Shown: one piece after another, positions 43,779 to 52,318 of the stretch
Layout: each line of letters starts with the position of its first letter
Numbering within the stretch: the stretch's first letter is position 1
Origin: SKVR01 sp964589855
GTDB lineage: Bacteria > Bacteroidota > Bacteroidia > Bacteroidales > UBA7960
DNA: 64,000 nt
Assembly (NCBI GenBank): GCA_964589855.1
Contig: CAZPVB010000002.1
Location: 30,574 to 94,573 of the forward strand
Reading direction: 5' to 3'
Position numbers and translations under genes: made by a program
The notes under the pieces: model-generated
The model's database searches: none
The model's input: only the letters and a program-made list of their open reading frames with translations
Told to the model about the DNA's origin: nothing

Positions 43779-46583
43779 ATGCAGGAAAAGAAGAAATTGT
43801 TTTTATTAGATGCCATGGCGCTCATCTACAGGGCTTATTTTGCCCTGAACCGAAACCCCAGAATCAACTCAAAAGGATTGAACACTTCGGCAGTTCTGGG
43901 TTTCGCCAATACATTGCTTGAAGTGCTCAAAAAAGAGAACCCCAGTCATATTGCTGTCGCATTTGATGCATTTGCCCCCACACAAAGAAAAACTGATTTC
44001 ACACAATACAAAGCCAACCGTGAAGATACTCCTGAAGATATCGTGCTGGCGATCCCTTACATTAAAAAGCTTATTGAAGGATTTCATATTCCTGTGCTTG
44101 AAGTTCCCGGATATGAGGCCGATGATATTGTAGGTACCCTGGCGAAAAAAGCAGAAAAAGAAAATTTCACTGTTTTCATGATGACTTCCGATAAAGATTT
44201 CGGACAATTGGTATCCGAAAATATTTTTATGTACAAACCTGCACGCATGGGGAATGGGGCAGAAGTTTGGGGAGTAAAGGAGGTATGTGAAAAATTCGCC
44301 ATCAACGAACCTGATCAGCTCATTGACATTCTTGGGTTATGGGGCGATGCATCAGATAATATACCAGGAGTGCCGGGAATTGGCGAAAAAAAGGCAAAAA
44401 AACTCATTGGTGAATTCGGTTCTATTGAGAATATTCTGGAAAATTTAGATAAAGTTGCAGAAAAACGCAGTCGCGAAAGTTTGAAAGAAAATGCTCAGCA
44501 GGCACTCATGTCAAAAAGCCTTGCCACCATTATTTTGGATGTACCTGTAGAATGGGACGAGGAAAAACTCAAAAGAAAAGATCCTGACCCCAACGTATTG
44601 ATACCTCTGTTCGATGAACTTGAATTCAGAACCTATGCCAAACGGGTCTTTGAACATATCAGCGAAGAAGCACCCCAGGCAATGCCTTCCAAAGAAAAAG
44701 CCTCTGCGCAGATGGATATGTTTGCAGGAACAGATGCTTTTGAAGACCCCAAAGTGTTGGTGAAAAACAAAGCAGAAAAATTGATGAAGGATCATGATTT
44801 TCAACTGGCAGACACAACAGAAAAGATTAACAACCTGCTTGACCAGTTAAACCAAAACAATTCCTTTTGCTTTGACACTGAAACTACAGGACTTACAAGT
44901 AACAACACACAACTTGTTGGCATTGCCTTTTCTGTGAAACCACAACAGGCATGGTATGTACCTTTTCCCGAAGACCAAAAGAAAGCAAAAGAATTAGCGG
45001 AAAAATTCAAACAGGTCTTTGAAGATCCTGATATTGAAAAAACCGGGCAAAACCTAAAGTTTGATATAGGGGTACTTAAAAATTATGAGATACATGTACA
45101 GGGAAAATTATTTGATACCATGATTGCCCACTACTTGCTGCAACCAGATATGCGCCACAATATGGATGTTCTTTCCGAAACATACCTGAACCATCAACCC
45201 ATGAGCATTGAACTGCTCATTGGTAAAAAGGGTAAAAATCAGAAAAGCATGCGCGATGTACCCATCGATATCATTACAGCTTATGCATGCGAAGATGCAG
45301 ATATAACCTTAAAACTCAGAAAAGTATTCGAACCCCAGCTCAGAGAATATAAACTGGAGAAATTATTTTATGAAATGGAAACCCCATTGATATATGTACT
45401 TTCTGATATGGAATCAAACGGTGTAAAACTGGATACAGATGCTTTGGCAGAATATTCACAGAAACTGCAAAAAGACATAGAAAACATTGAAAAAGAAATT
45501 TATGACATTGCCGGAATTCAGTTTAATATTGGATCCCCCAAACAGTTGGGAGAAATATTATTTGATAAGCTCAAAATTGTGGAAAAGGCAAAAAAGACCA
45601 AAACCAAACAATACAGTACCAGTGAAGATGTACTTTCTAAACTGGCTCATAAACATCCCATCGTTGAAAAAATTCTGAACTACCGGTCGCTCACCAAACT
45701 CAAATCAACGTATGTGGATGCTTTCCCAAAGCTGATCAGTAAAAAAACCGGTCGCCTCCATGCCCAGTTTAATCAAACAGTGGCAGCCACAGGGCGCTTA
45801 TCATCCAATAACCCAAATTTACAGAACATTCCTATACGCACTGAACAAGGTCGTGAAATACGCAAGTCTTTTGTGCCCACTTCCGAAAACCATGTCATCC
45901 TGGCAGCAGATTATTCACAGATCGAACTCAGAATTATTGCTGCCCTTAGCAAGGATGAATCGATGCTGGAAGCGTTTAAAAACAATCTTGATATTCATGC
46001 TGCTACAGCAGCAAAAGTTTTTGGCGTTGATATTGAAGACGTTACAAAAGAAATGCGGCGAAAGGCCAAAACTGTCAACTTTGGAATTGTTTACGGTATC
46101 TCTGCCTTTGGTTTGGCCGACAGACTCAACATACCAAGAGGTGAAGCTGCTGAGATTATCAACAACTATTTTGAACAATATCCAGGTATAAAAAAGTATA
46201 TGGAGCAAACCATCGCGTTTGCCCGTGAAAAAGGATATGTAGAAACCATTATGAACCGGAGGCGCTATTTGCCAGACATAAACAGTTCTAACGGAGCAGT
46301 AAGAGGATATGCAGAAAGAAACGCTATCAACTCTCCGATCCAGGGATCAGCAGCAGACATGATCAAAATAGCCATGATCAGCATTTACAATGAAATGAAA
46401 AAGAAGAATTTTCAGTCGGCAATGATTCTGCAGGTGCATGATGAATTGGTCTTTGATGCCGCCAAAGATGAAATTGAAGAATTGAAGAAACTCGTAAAAA
46501 AACATATGACAAACGCCATGGAATTCGAAGTGGAACTCGTTACCGACATGAACACCGGAAATAACTGGTTGGAAGCTCACTAA
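43779..46583 (+). CDS. polA: DNA polymerase I
   Basis: A 934-residue A-family polymerase for Okazaki-fragment processing and repair. The N-terminal 5'-3' exonuclease (about 1-290) shows LFLLDAMALIYRAYFAL, PGYEADDIVGTLA and LWGDASDNIPGVPGIGEKKA. The 3'-5' proofreading domain (about 345-530) has the intact DTETTG motif, LKFDIGVLKNY and YACEDADITLKL. The polymerase domain (about 560-934) has TGRLSSNNPNLQNIPIRT, AADYSQIELRIIA, the O-helix RRKAKTVNFGIVYGIS and QVHDELVFD with the catalytic Asp. All three activities appear intact. The gene is monocistronic and converges on the MltF-like gene with a terminator between. Assignment is certain. Confidence 0.98.
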   Translation: MQEKKKLFLLDAMALIYRAYFALNRNPRINSKGLNTSAVLGFANTLLEVLKKENPSHIAVAFDAFAPTQRKTDFTQYKANREDTPEDIVLAIPYIKKLIEGFHIPVLEVPGYEADDIVGTLAKKAEKENFTVFMMTSDKDFGQLVSENIFMYKPARMGNGAEVWGVKEVCEKFAINEPDQLIDILGLWGDASDNIPGVPGIGEKKAKKLIGEFGSIENILENLDKVAEKRSRESLKENAQQALMSKSLATIILDVPVEWDEEKLKRKDPDPNVLIPLFDELEFRTYAKRVFEHISEEAPQAMPSKEKASAQMDMFAGTDAFEDPKVLVKNKAEKLMKDHDFQLADTTEKINNLLDQLNQNNSFCFDTETTGLTSNNTQLVGIAFSVKPQQAWYVPFPEDQKKAKELAEKFKQVFEDPDIEKTGQNLKFDIGVLKNYEIHVQGKLFDTMIAHYLLQPDMRHNMDVLSETYLNHQPMSIELLIGKKGKNQKSMRDVPIDIITAYACEDADITLKLRKVFEPQLREYKLEKLFYEMETPLIYVLSDMESNGVKLDTDALAEYSQKLQKDIENIEKEIYDIAGIQFNIGSPKQLGEILFDKLKIVEKAKKTKTKQYSTSEDVLSKLAHKHPIVEKILNYRSLTKLKSTYVDAFPKLISKKTGRLHAQFNQTVAATGRLSSNNPNLQNIPIRTEQGREIRKSFVPTSENHVILAADYSQIELRIIAALSKDESMLEAFKNNLDIHAATAAKVFGVDIEDVTKEMRRKAKTVNFGIVYGISAFGLADRLNIPRGEAAEIINNYFEQYPGIKKYMEQTIAFAREKGYVETIMNRRRYLPDINSSNGAVRGYAERNAINSPIQGSAADMIKIAMISIYNEMKKKNFQSAMILQVHDELVFDAAKDEIEELKKLVKKHMTNAMEFEVELVTDMNTGNNWLEAH

Positions 46584-46615
46584 ACCAAATACACTGACAA
46601 GGCAGGATCATGAAC

Positions 46616-46647
46616 AAAAAAAGAGGCAAACCAAACATTTGCCTCTT
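46616..46647 (-). terminator. Terminator of the MltF-like gene
   Basis: Stem AAGAGGCAAA (46621-46630) and TTTGCCTCTT (46638-46647), with a 7-base loop. Read on the minus strand it is followed by a run of seven Ts. It may also stop polA transcripts. Confidence 0.8.
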
Positions 46648-46679
46648 CTTCGGAAAATTATTATTTATGCTGCCTTGAG

Positions 46680-48137
46680 TTATCCTTCGTCAACAATGTT
46701 TTTATAATGCTCGAAACGCTCCAGAATCTCAGTAACATAATGATAAGGTTCAGAACCTCTAGCATATCCGTGTTTCACCAAAGGGTCAAGGTAATATTTA
46801 GGTTTTGATTTGTTGAGCACATAATAATCTACGTTATCTTTCCATACATTCGGGTTCTTTCCGTACTTCTCTGCAAGTCGTCTGGCATCAAGTACATGAC
46901 CAATACCTACATTGTAACTCGCTAAAACGAATTTAATTCTTTCTTGGTCATCATCAATAATTTTAACCATCCTGTCTTCAATCCATCTGAGATATTTTAT
47001 GCCAGCCACTATATTATCTACAGGCGAAGAATTGTAATTCACGTTATACATGGAAGCAGTATTGGGCATTAACTGCATGATACCAAAAGCTCCTGCCCAT
47101 GAAACAGCATCGGTTCTGAATCGTGACTCCTGAAAAGCCAAAGAAGCGATCAGTCGCCAATCCCATCCTATGATCTCGGCAAAACGCTTGAAGTGATCAT
47201 CGAAAACGGATATTTTACCTCCTCCCTGAGAATGGTAATCGCTGCGTGCCATGTATGAACTGCGGGGGTTTTTAAAGTACTTGGCATACAGATTGGCATA
47301 TTGGCGGGTTTGCTTAAATTTACGCATCCACTCATCAATTGCTTCTTTAAGCAATGGGGTGTCATGCCTTACCGCCCATGAGAGGTTTTGCGAAAAACTA
47401 AGGGGGGTCTGAATGTCAATATTAGGATAATACGTTTGATTTACCATGGCCACGTGTTCATCACTTACAGTGTATTCAATTTCACCGTTGGCAACCCTTT
47501 CAATTAATTGCTCAGTTTCTTCTTCAACTTCTACTATATAAATGGTATCACCAATTTCGTCCATAAGGTTGTTGAGTCTTACCATAAAAGAAGTATTCTT
47601 TTGCACGTGTATGGTTTTGCGGGCAAGATCCAGTTGACTTCTAACAAGTTGATCCTCAATTTCAGTAGAGCGCATACTATACCAATCTTCCGGACGGCGT
47701 TGAATAAGTACCTGTCTTGTTTGACTATGCGGCTCGGTAAAATCAAGCAGATTTCGTCTTTGCCGCGTAACCGTCAAGTCCATAGCAATCAGATCGCATT
47801 CGTCCTGTGCCATCAAACAGGCAAAATTCTCCTGCAAATCATTGCTAACAAACAATTCAAGGTCTACGCCGATGTGCTGGGTAAATAATTTCAGCATTTC
47901 CAGATGGAAACCCATTGGCTGACCACGATAAACAAAATAATTGGTGGAATTATAATCTGTTGTTGCCTTCAAGACCCCCCTTTCAAGAATGACTGGTAAA
48001 TCGTATGGTACCTCTACCTCTTCAACTACAATCTCCTCAACAACAGTTTCTGTTTGGTTAAACACAATCAAACCTGCAAAAATGATGAGGGGAATAGCAA
48101 CAACCAGAAGAAGTTTAAATACATTTCGTTGCTTCAT
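46680..48137 (-). CDS. MltF-like lytic murein transglycosylase
   Basis: A 485-residue periplasmic protein anchored by an N-terminal helix (VFKLLLVVAIPLIIFAGLIV). Residues about 50-290 form a solute-binding-protein family 3 domain (YNSTNYFVYRGQPMGFHLEM, CDLIAMDLTVTRQRR). Residues about 315-470 are an SLT lysozyme-like domain with catalytic Glu337 in LAFQESRFRTDAVSWAGA, GIMQLMPNTA and ASYNVGIGHV. This is the MltF architecture: the enzyme cleaves peptidoglycan glycan strands to 1,6-anhydro-muropeptides, and the SBP module senses wall peptides. All signature residues are present. It is transcribed divergently from holB over a 674-base gap. Confidence 0.93.
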   Translation of the reverse strand: MKQRNVFKLLLVVAIPLIIFAGLIVFNQTETVVEEIVVEEVEVPYDLPVILERGVLKATTDYNSTNYFVYRGQPMGFHLEMLKLFTQHIGVDLELFVSNDLQENFACLMAQDECDLIAMDLTVTRQRRNLLDFTEPHSQTRQVLIQRRPEDWYSMRSTEIEDQLVRSQLDLARKTIHVQKNTSFMVRLNNLMDEIGDTIYIVEVEEETEQLIERVANGEIEYTVSDEHVAMVNQTYYPNIDIQTPLSFSQNLSWAVRHDTPLLKEAIDEWMRKFKQTRQYANLYAKYFKNPRSSYMARSDYHSQGGGKISVFDDHFKRFAEIIGWDWRLIASLAFQESRFRTDAVSWAGAFGIMQLMPNTASMYNVNYNSSPVDNIVAGIKYLRWIEDRMVKIIDDDQERIKFVLASYNVGIGHVLDARRLAEKYGKNPNVWKDNVDYYVLNKSKPKYYLDPLVKHGYARGSEPYHYVTEILERFEHYKNIVDEG

Positions 48138-48257
48138 TAGTGGATTTTTTAATTTCTACTTGTCGAATCAAAAATTAAACCTGAACCGTATTTTTGTTCA
48201 TAGATCGTCAGATTTTTTTCAATTGACTTGAAATTTTCTTTTTAGCAAAAAAGAGTG

Positions 48258-48265
48258 CAAAAGTA
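48258..48265 (-). promoter_or_regulatory. -7 box of the MltF-like gene
   Basis: TACTTTTG on the minus strand matches TAnnTTTG. The nearest TTTG (48280-48283) is only 14 bases upstream, shorter than usual, so the -33 part is doubtful. The leader is about 115 bases. Confidence 0.4.
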
Positions 48266-48283
48266 CAATTTTTTTATTTACAA

Positions 48284-48811
48284 AACAGACTTTCGATATT
48301 TTTTTGCCAGAAAATGCAAAGGTAACTATAAAACACACTAAAAAATATCTTAACCCCTGTTTTTTACCAACAGAGGATACACTGACCGAAACAAAAGTAT
48401 AGGGAAATCAATTCTTTTGAAGGAAAAAACGATGTTGAAAACTTTTCAATTAGAAAAAAAATGCATTTCTAAAAGTTCCAAATTCGCTTCAATTTTAACT
48501 ATTTTTAATATTTTATTGGCGACGATTTCACCCCTTAGTTAAAAAAACACCACATGAGTGGATAATATTCCACAATCATTCTATTCTTGTTATTGACCCG
48601 TTTCAAAAATTGTGTGTAATTTTATCCATGAACAGAACCATAACAATAATATTGACACACGCGGATGATTATTGCCCTAATGAAAAAGCGAATGCAATTA
48701 TTGACAAAGCGCGTAGCACTGACATTATCGGTTTCTCATTAAAATCATAAACACCTCATAAACAGAAAACTGGAAATTATAAACTGATAAAAAGTAAACA
48801 GAGAAATTACT
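48284..48811. other. Intergenic region upstream of holB
   Basis: No gene recognised. It contains the partial copy of the dispersed element (48630-48671). No TAnnTTTG box was found directly before holB. Confidence 0.5.
48630..48671 (+). repeat. Dispersed intergenic element, partial copy C
   Basis: 42 bases aligning without gaps to 61776-61817, with 37 of 42 identical by hand count, including ATTGACACAC and CGGATGATTA. The right half of the element (AAGAACGGGGCAGG hairpin) is missing here. Confidence 0.65.
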
Positions 48812-49945
48812 ATGTTTTTTAAAGATATACTGGGACAAGAGATTGTAAAACAAAAACTTATTGAAAATGCCAGGAAAAACCGGGTAAGCCATGCGCAACT
48901 ATTTTTGGGCAGTGAGGGAAGCGGTAAAATGGGTCTTGCTCTTGCCTATGCGCGCTTTCTCTCCTGCAAAAATCCAGGAAGTGAGGATGCCTGTGGCAAA
49001 TGTAGTTCGTGCATCAAATTTAATAAACTGGCGCACCCCGATGTTAATTTTTTCTATCCCATACCTTCTAAAAAACAAGGGGATAGATCATTGATAAGCA
49101 AAGATTTTATCAGTCAATGGAGAGAATACCTAACCATGTCTCCTTATGTAAGCTTAAACAACTGGTACAATTTCATCGGAATGGAAAACAAACAGGGTAT
49201 CATCAATTCCGACGACTGCAACGAGATCATCAGGGTACTGGGATATAAATCCTATGAATCTAAATATAAGATCATCATTATTTGGATGATTGAACGTCTT
49301 TACCATGCTGCTGCCCCAAAGCTGCTGAAAATCCTGGAAGAACCACCGGTAAACACCATTTTTCTGATCGTTTCCGAAAATCAGGATTTGATCCTGAACA
49401 CCATCCTGTCAAGAACTCAACTCATCAAAATTCCTCGTCTGCAGGATGATGCTATTGAACAAGGATTGATACAACAATACAAATGCGAACCTGAGCAAGC
49501 CAGACAGATCGCATTTCTGGCAGAAGGAAATTTTGTAAGAGCACAGCAGATGCTAAAAAACAGTGAAATAAATGAAAACAACACAAATTTACTGAGAGAC
49601 TGGCTTAGGGCATGCTACAAACCAGATATTGAAGCACTTGTGTCTTTTATAGAGACATTCGCAAAACTGGGCAGAGAAAAACAAAAAACGTTTCTGACTT
49701 TTGCCATAGAAATATTCAGACAATGTACGCTTCTAAACTTTAATGCAGAAAAACTTTTGAGAACCACCTCATCCAATGAAGATTTCATCAGAAAATTTTC
49801 AACGGTTTTAAAACCAGAAATAGCGCCACCACTTACCCAGGAGTTTTCTCAGGCAGTTTTTCATATTGAGAGGAATGCCAATCCTAAGATCCTTTTCACG
49901 GATCTTTCTTTAAAAACCAATCGCATCCTGCGTTCGGTTAATTAG
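48812..49945 (+). CDS. holB: DNA polymerase III delta' subunit (clamp-loader AAA+)
   Basis: A 377-residue clamp-loader subunit that helps place the sliding clamp. The start FKDILGQEIVKQKLIENA and SHAQLFLGSEGSGKMG (about 28-43) are family features. A zinc-binding set of cysteines follows (SCKNPGSEDACGKCSSC), then ILEEPPVNTIFLIVSENQDLIL and TILSRTQLIKIP with the SRT sensor. The P-loop ends Lys-Met instead of Lys-Thr/Ser, in keeping with delta' subunits that do not hydrolyse ATP. Length is typical. It is divergent from the MltF-like gene, with the ricT cluster 600 bases downstream. Confidence 0.93.
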   Translation: MFFKDILGQEIVKQKLIENARKNRVSHAQLFLGSEGSGKMGLALAYARFLSCKNPGSEDACGKCSSCIKFNKLAHPDVNFFYPIPSKKQGDRSLISKDFISQWREYLTMSPYVSLNNWYNFIGMENKQGIINSDDCNEIIRVLGYKSYESKYKIIIIWMIERLYHAAAPKLLKILEEPPVNTIFLIVSENQDLILNTILSRTQLIKIPRLQDDAIEQGLIQQYKCEPEQARQIAFLAEGNFVRAQQMLKNSEINENNTNLLRDWLRACYKPDIEALVSFIETFAKLGREKQKTFLTFAIEIFRQCTLLNFNAEKLLRTTSSNEDFIRKFSTVLKPEIAPPLTQEFSQAVFHIERNANPKILFTDLSLKTNRILRSVN

Positions 49946-50038
49946 TCTTTGCAAGAAACCACCAAATTATTCATATATTGTTTTTTTAATAGGTATTCAT
50001 GAGATCGCTTCGCTAAGTTCTGGGTTGTTCTCGTTTTT

Positions 50039-50193
50039 GAACCGAGCCACTTCAATATTATTGACATCCGGGTGTACGATAATTTCAACCAGAAATTATT
50101 TTTACGTGTCAGACATTATTGGCGAGCTCCCCCATAAGAAAAGAACGGGGCAGGCATCTGACCGAATTAATCAAATTACAAACAGATGAACCA
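50039..50193 (+). repeat. Dispersed intergenic element, copy A
   Basis: Aligns over its full length of about 155 bases with copy B (61776-61929). The left block starts GAACCGAGCCA and has ATTGACA. The right block has 27 identical bases around AAGAAAAGAACGGGGCAGG, then CATCTG and CAGATG arms. It has no coding potential. The remainder of 49946-50551 holds no gene. Confidence 0.75.
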
Positions 50194-50481
50194 GTCATTT
50201 ACCATAAGTAAACTCCTTATATTCAAAAACTTCGAAAGACTTGCCTTTAACATTTTCTTACCAAAGACGCAGAATAGGGTAGTTTTCTAGCAAACACTAA
50301 TTAAGGATTCAAAACATTGTGGTTTCAGAAAAAAGGTTTTGCCGCCGCAAAACACAATTATTGTCATCATGAAACACAAAAAAAAGTTTTTCTGCTGACC
50401 ATCAAATAACAGATGATCAGGGGTAAAACACATTTTCTCATAGAAAAATATGAAGTGAACACCTGATGAACATCATTGAAA

Positions 50482-50493
50482 ACCCTTAAGGGT
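50482..50493. promoter_or_regulatory. ACCCTTAAGGGT palindrome upstream of ricT
   Basis: A perfect 12-base palindrome, 24 bases upstream of the ricT -7 box and thus near the -33 region. A candidate operator only. Confidence 0.25.
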
Positions 50494-50517
50494 ATAGAAC
50501 AAAATCATTAATTTCAT

Positions 50518-50525
50518 TAAATTTG
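50518..50525 (+). promoter_or_regulatory. -7 box of the ricT-gldH cluster
   Basis: TAAATTTG matches TAnnTTTG. The start of transcription near 50532 is about 20 bases before the TTG initiation codon at 50552. Confidence 0.45.
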
Positions 50526-50551
50526 CAAGGATTTAAAAAAAAACGTAAATT

Positions 50552-51727
50552 TTGAAAAACAACAATTATATATCAAGAGGATTCAGAGATAAACCTGAAT
50601 CAACAGACACTTGCCAGAAAAAAGTACATGCACACTCTTGCACAAAACTCAATGTTTTTAACTGGATTGGGAACATTAAACCGCCCAAAATATATCCGGG
50701 GAATGAATTGGCAGAAGTAAGATTTAAAAATAGTCGGAAAGACTTTTTTATGGTTCCAGACGATCTGCAACTCGAAGAAGGCGATATAGTTGCCGTAGAA
50801 GCCTCTCCGGGGCACGACATCGGTATCGTAACGCTTACCGGTGAACTGGTAGACTTGCAGATCAAGAAAAAAAAGATTGATAAGCAGAAGACCGAGTTTA
50901 AAAAAGTGTACAGGAAAGCAAAACTTTCTGACATTGAAAAATATGTAAATGCCGTTGACCTGGAGCATAAAACGATGCATGGATCACGCACCGCTGCCTC
51001 CGATCTTCATCTGCAAATGAAAATAAGCGATGTGGAATATCAGGGTGATAAAACAAAGGCAATTTTTTATTATACTGCCGATGAAAGAGTCGATTTCAGG
51101 CAATTGATAAAGGTTTTGGCTGAGATGTTTAATGTACGCATAGAAATGCGGCAAATAGGCATGAGGCAGGAAGCAAGCAGGCTGGGAGGCATTGGGTCCT
51201 GCGGCAGAGAACTCTGTTGCTCTACATGGCTTACAAATTTTCAATCTGTTTCAACCAATGCTGCCCGCACACAGCAACTTTCACTAAACCCGCAAAAACT
51301 AGCCGGACAATGCTCTAAACTAAAATGTTGTATAAACTATGAGAACGACTGCTATCTGGATACCTTAAAGGATCAACCCGATACCAATGTTTTATTAAAA
51401 ACAAAAAAAGGTTCGGCCAGATTCATGAAATCCGATATACTCAGAAACCTTATGTGGTATACTTATCTCGATGCACCTAATAATTTCATCTGCCTTACCA
51501 ACCAAAGGGTTAAAGAGATCATGGAAATGAATCAAAAAAACATCCTGCCCGAAGATCTTAAAGATGAGAATGCTTTTGAAAACAACAAGGCTGATGAAAC
51601 ATTTAAAAATGATACCGGATACGAAGAAGACAGTCTCACACGTTTTGACAAAGCTCCCAAAAACCAGAACAAAAGAAAAACAAAAAGAAAAAAATCAAGA
51701 AGAAAAAGACCAGACAAAAGAAACTAA
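50552..51727 (+). CDS. ricT: RicT-like PSP1-domain protein
   Basis: A 391-residue cytoplasmic protein of the PSP1/YaaT family. The PSP1 core (about 45-260) contains ELAEVRFKNSRKDFF, GDIVAVEASPGHDIGIV, the DERVDFRQLIKVLA block and GGIGSCGRELCC with Cys217, Cys222 and Cys223, then CSKLKCCINYE. In Bacillus, RicT (YaaT) joins RicA and RicF in an iron-sulfur complex that affects RNase Y and phosphorelays; the cysteine pattern here fits cluster binding. The C-terminus is a long Lys/Arg-rich tail (NQNKRKTKRKKSRRK), suggesting nucleic-acid contact. Translation starts at TTG (50552): no in-frame ATG occurs before about residue 67, and the promoter position agrees. It heads the ricT-gldH-PBP1A-YkgJ cluster, an order common in Bacteroidota. 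Confidence 0.88.
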   Translation: MKNNNYISRGFRDKPESTDTCQKKVHAHSCTKLNVFNWIGNIKPPKIYPGNELAEVRFKNSRKDFFMVPDDLQLEEGDIVAVEASPGHDIGIVTLTGELVDLQIKKKKIDKQKTEFKKVYRKAKLSDIEKYVNAVDLEHKTMHGSRTAASDLHLQMKISDVEYQGDKTKAIFYYTADERVDFRQLIKVLAEMFNVRIEMRQIGMRQEASRLGGIGSCGRELCCSTWLTNFQSVSTNAARTQQLSLNPQKLAGQCSKLKCCINYENDCYLDTLKDQPDTNVLLKTKKGSARFMKSDILRNLMWYTYLDAPNNFICLTNQRVKEIMEMNQKNILPEDLKDENAFENNKADETFKNDTGYEEDSLTRFDKAPKNQNKRKTKRKKSRRKRPDKRN

Positions 51728-51793
51728 CCATACAAACCAGTCTGATATTGATGCGGGATTTTTTTGTATATTTATTCCATATTTACACCGTAT

Positions 51794-52276
51794 ATGAACA
51801 AAAGTAAGCCTATTGTTTTGTTGCTAGCCCTCGGGGCCTTAGTAAGCATGATTTTACTAAATGCCTGCAACGATAAGGTGGTTTTTGAAAGAAATGAAAA
51901 AACTGATCCGCAAGGTTGGCACTACCTGAAAAAAGTAGATTTTGAATTTGAATCGCAAGATACATCTGCACTGTACAATGTTTACCTGAATGTTAGAAAC
52001 AACCGGGAATATCCTTACCGGAATTTTATTGTTTTTTTTCAGACACACTTTCCAGATGGAAGAATTTTTACAGATACCATCGAAGCCAACCTGGCAATGC
52101 CTTCAGGCGAATGGACAGGTGAAGGTTTTGGCAATATTAAATCCAATAGTTTTCATTTCAGACGCAATGTATGGTTTCCGGTAGAGGGGAAGTACAAATT
52201 TTTTATTCAACACGCCATGCGCAACGAATACCTGCCAGGCATTACCCATATTGGAATCAGGATTGAGGAAAAATAA
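51794..52276 (+). CDS. gldH: Gliding motility lipoprotein GldH
   Basis: A 160-residue lipoprotein from the ATG at 51794, which gives a clean signal peptide and lipobox LLNAC25. The body matches GldH by YLKKVDFEFESQDTSALYNV, then NREYPYRNFIVFF and the C-terminal FIQHAMRNEYLPGITHIGIR. In Flavobacterium GldH is needed for gliding, but homologues are also conserved in non-gliding Bacteroidota, where the role is unclear. It sits 66 bases after ricT and 42 bases before PBP1A, so the three are likely co-transcribed. That placement hints at a link to envelope growth. Confidence 0.9.
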   Translation: MNKSKPIVLLLALGALVSMILLNACNDKVVFERNEKTDPQGWHYLKKVDFEFESQDTSALYNVYLNVRNNREYPYRNFIVFFQTHFPDGRIFTDTIEANLAMPSGEWTGEGFGNIKSNSFHFRRNVWFPVEGKYKFFIQHAMRNEYLPGITHIGIRIEEK

Positions 52277-52318
52277 ACCTGTTGAAGTTTCGTTATAAAA
52301 CAGCAAATACCGATTTTT

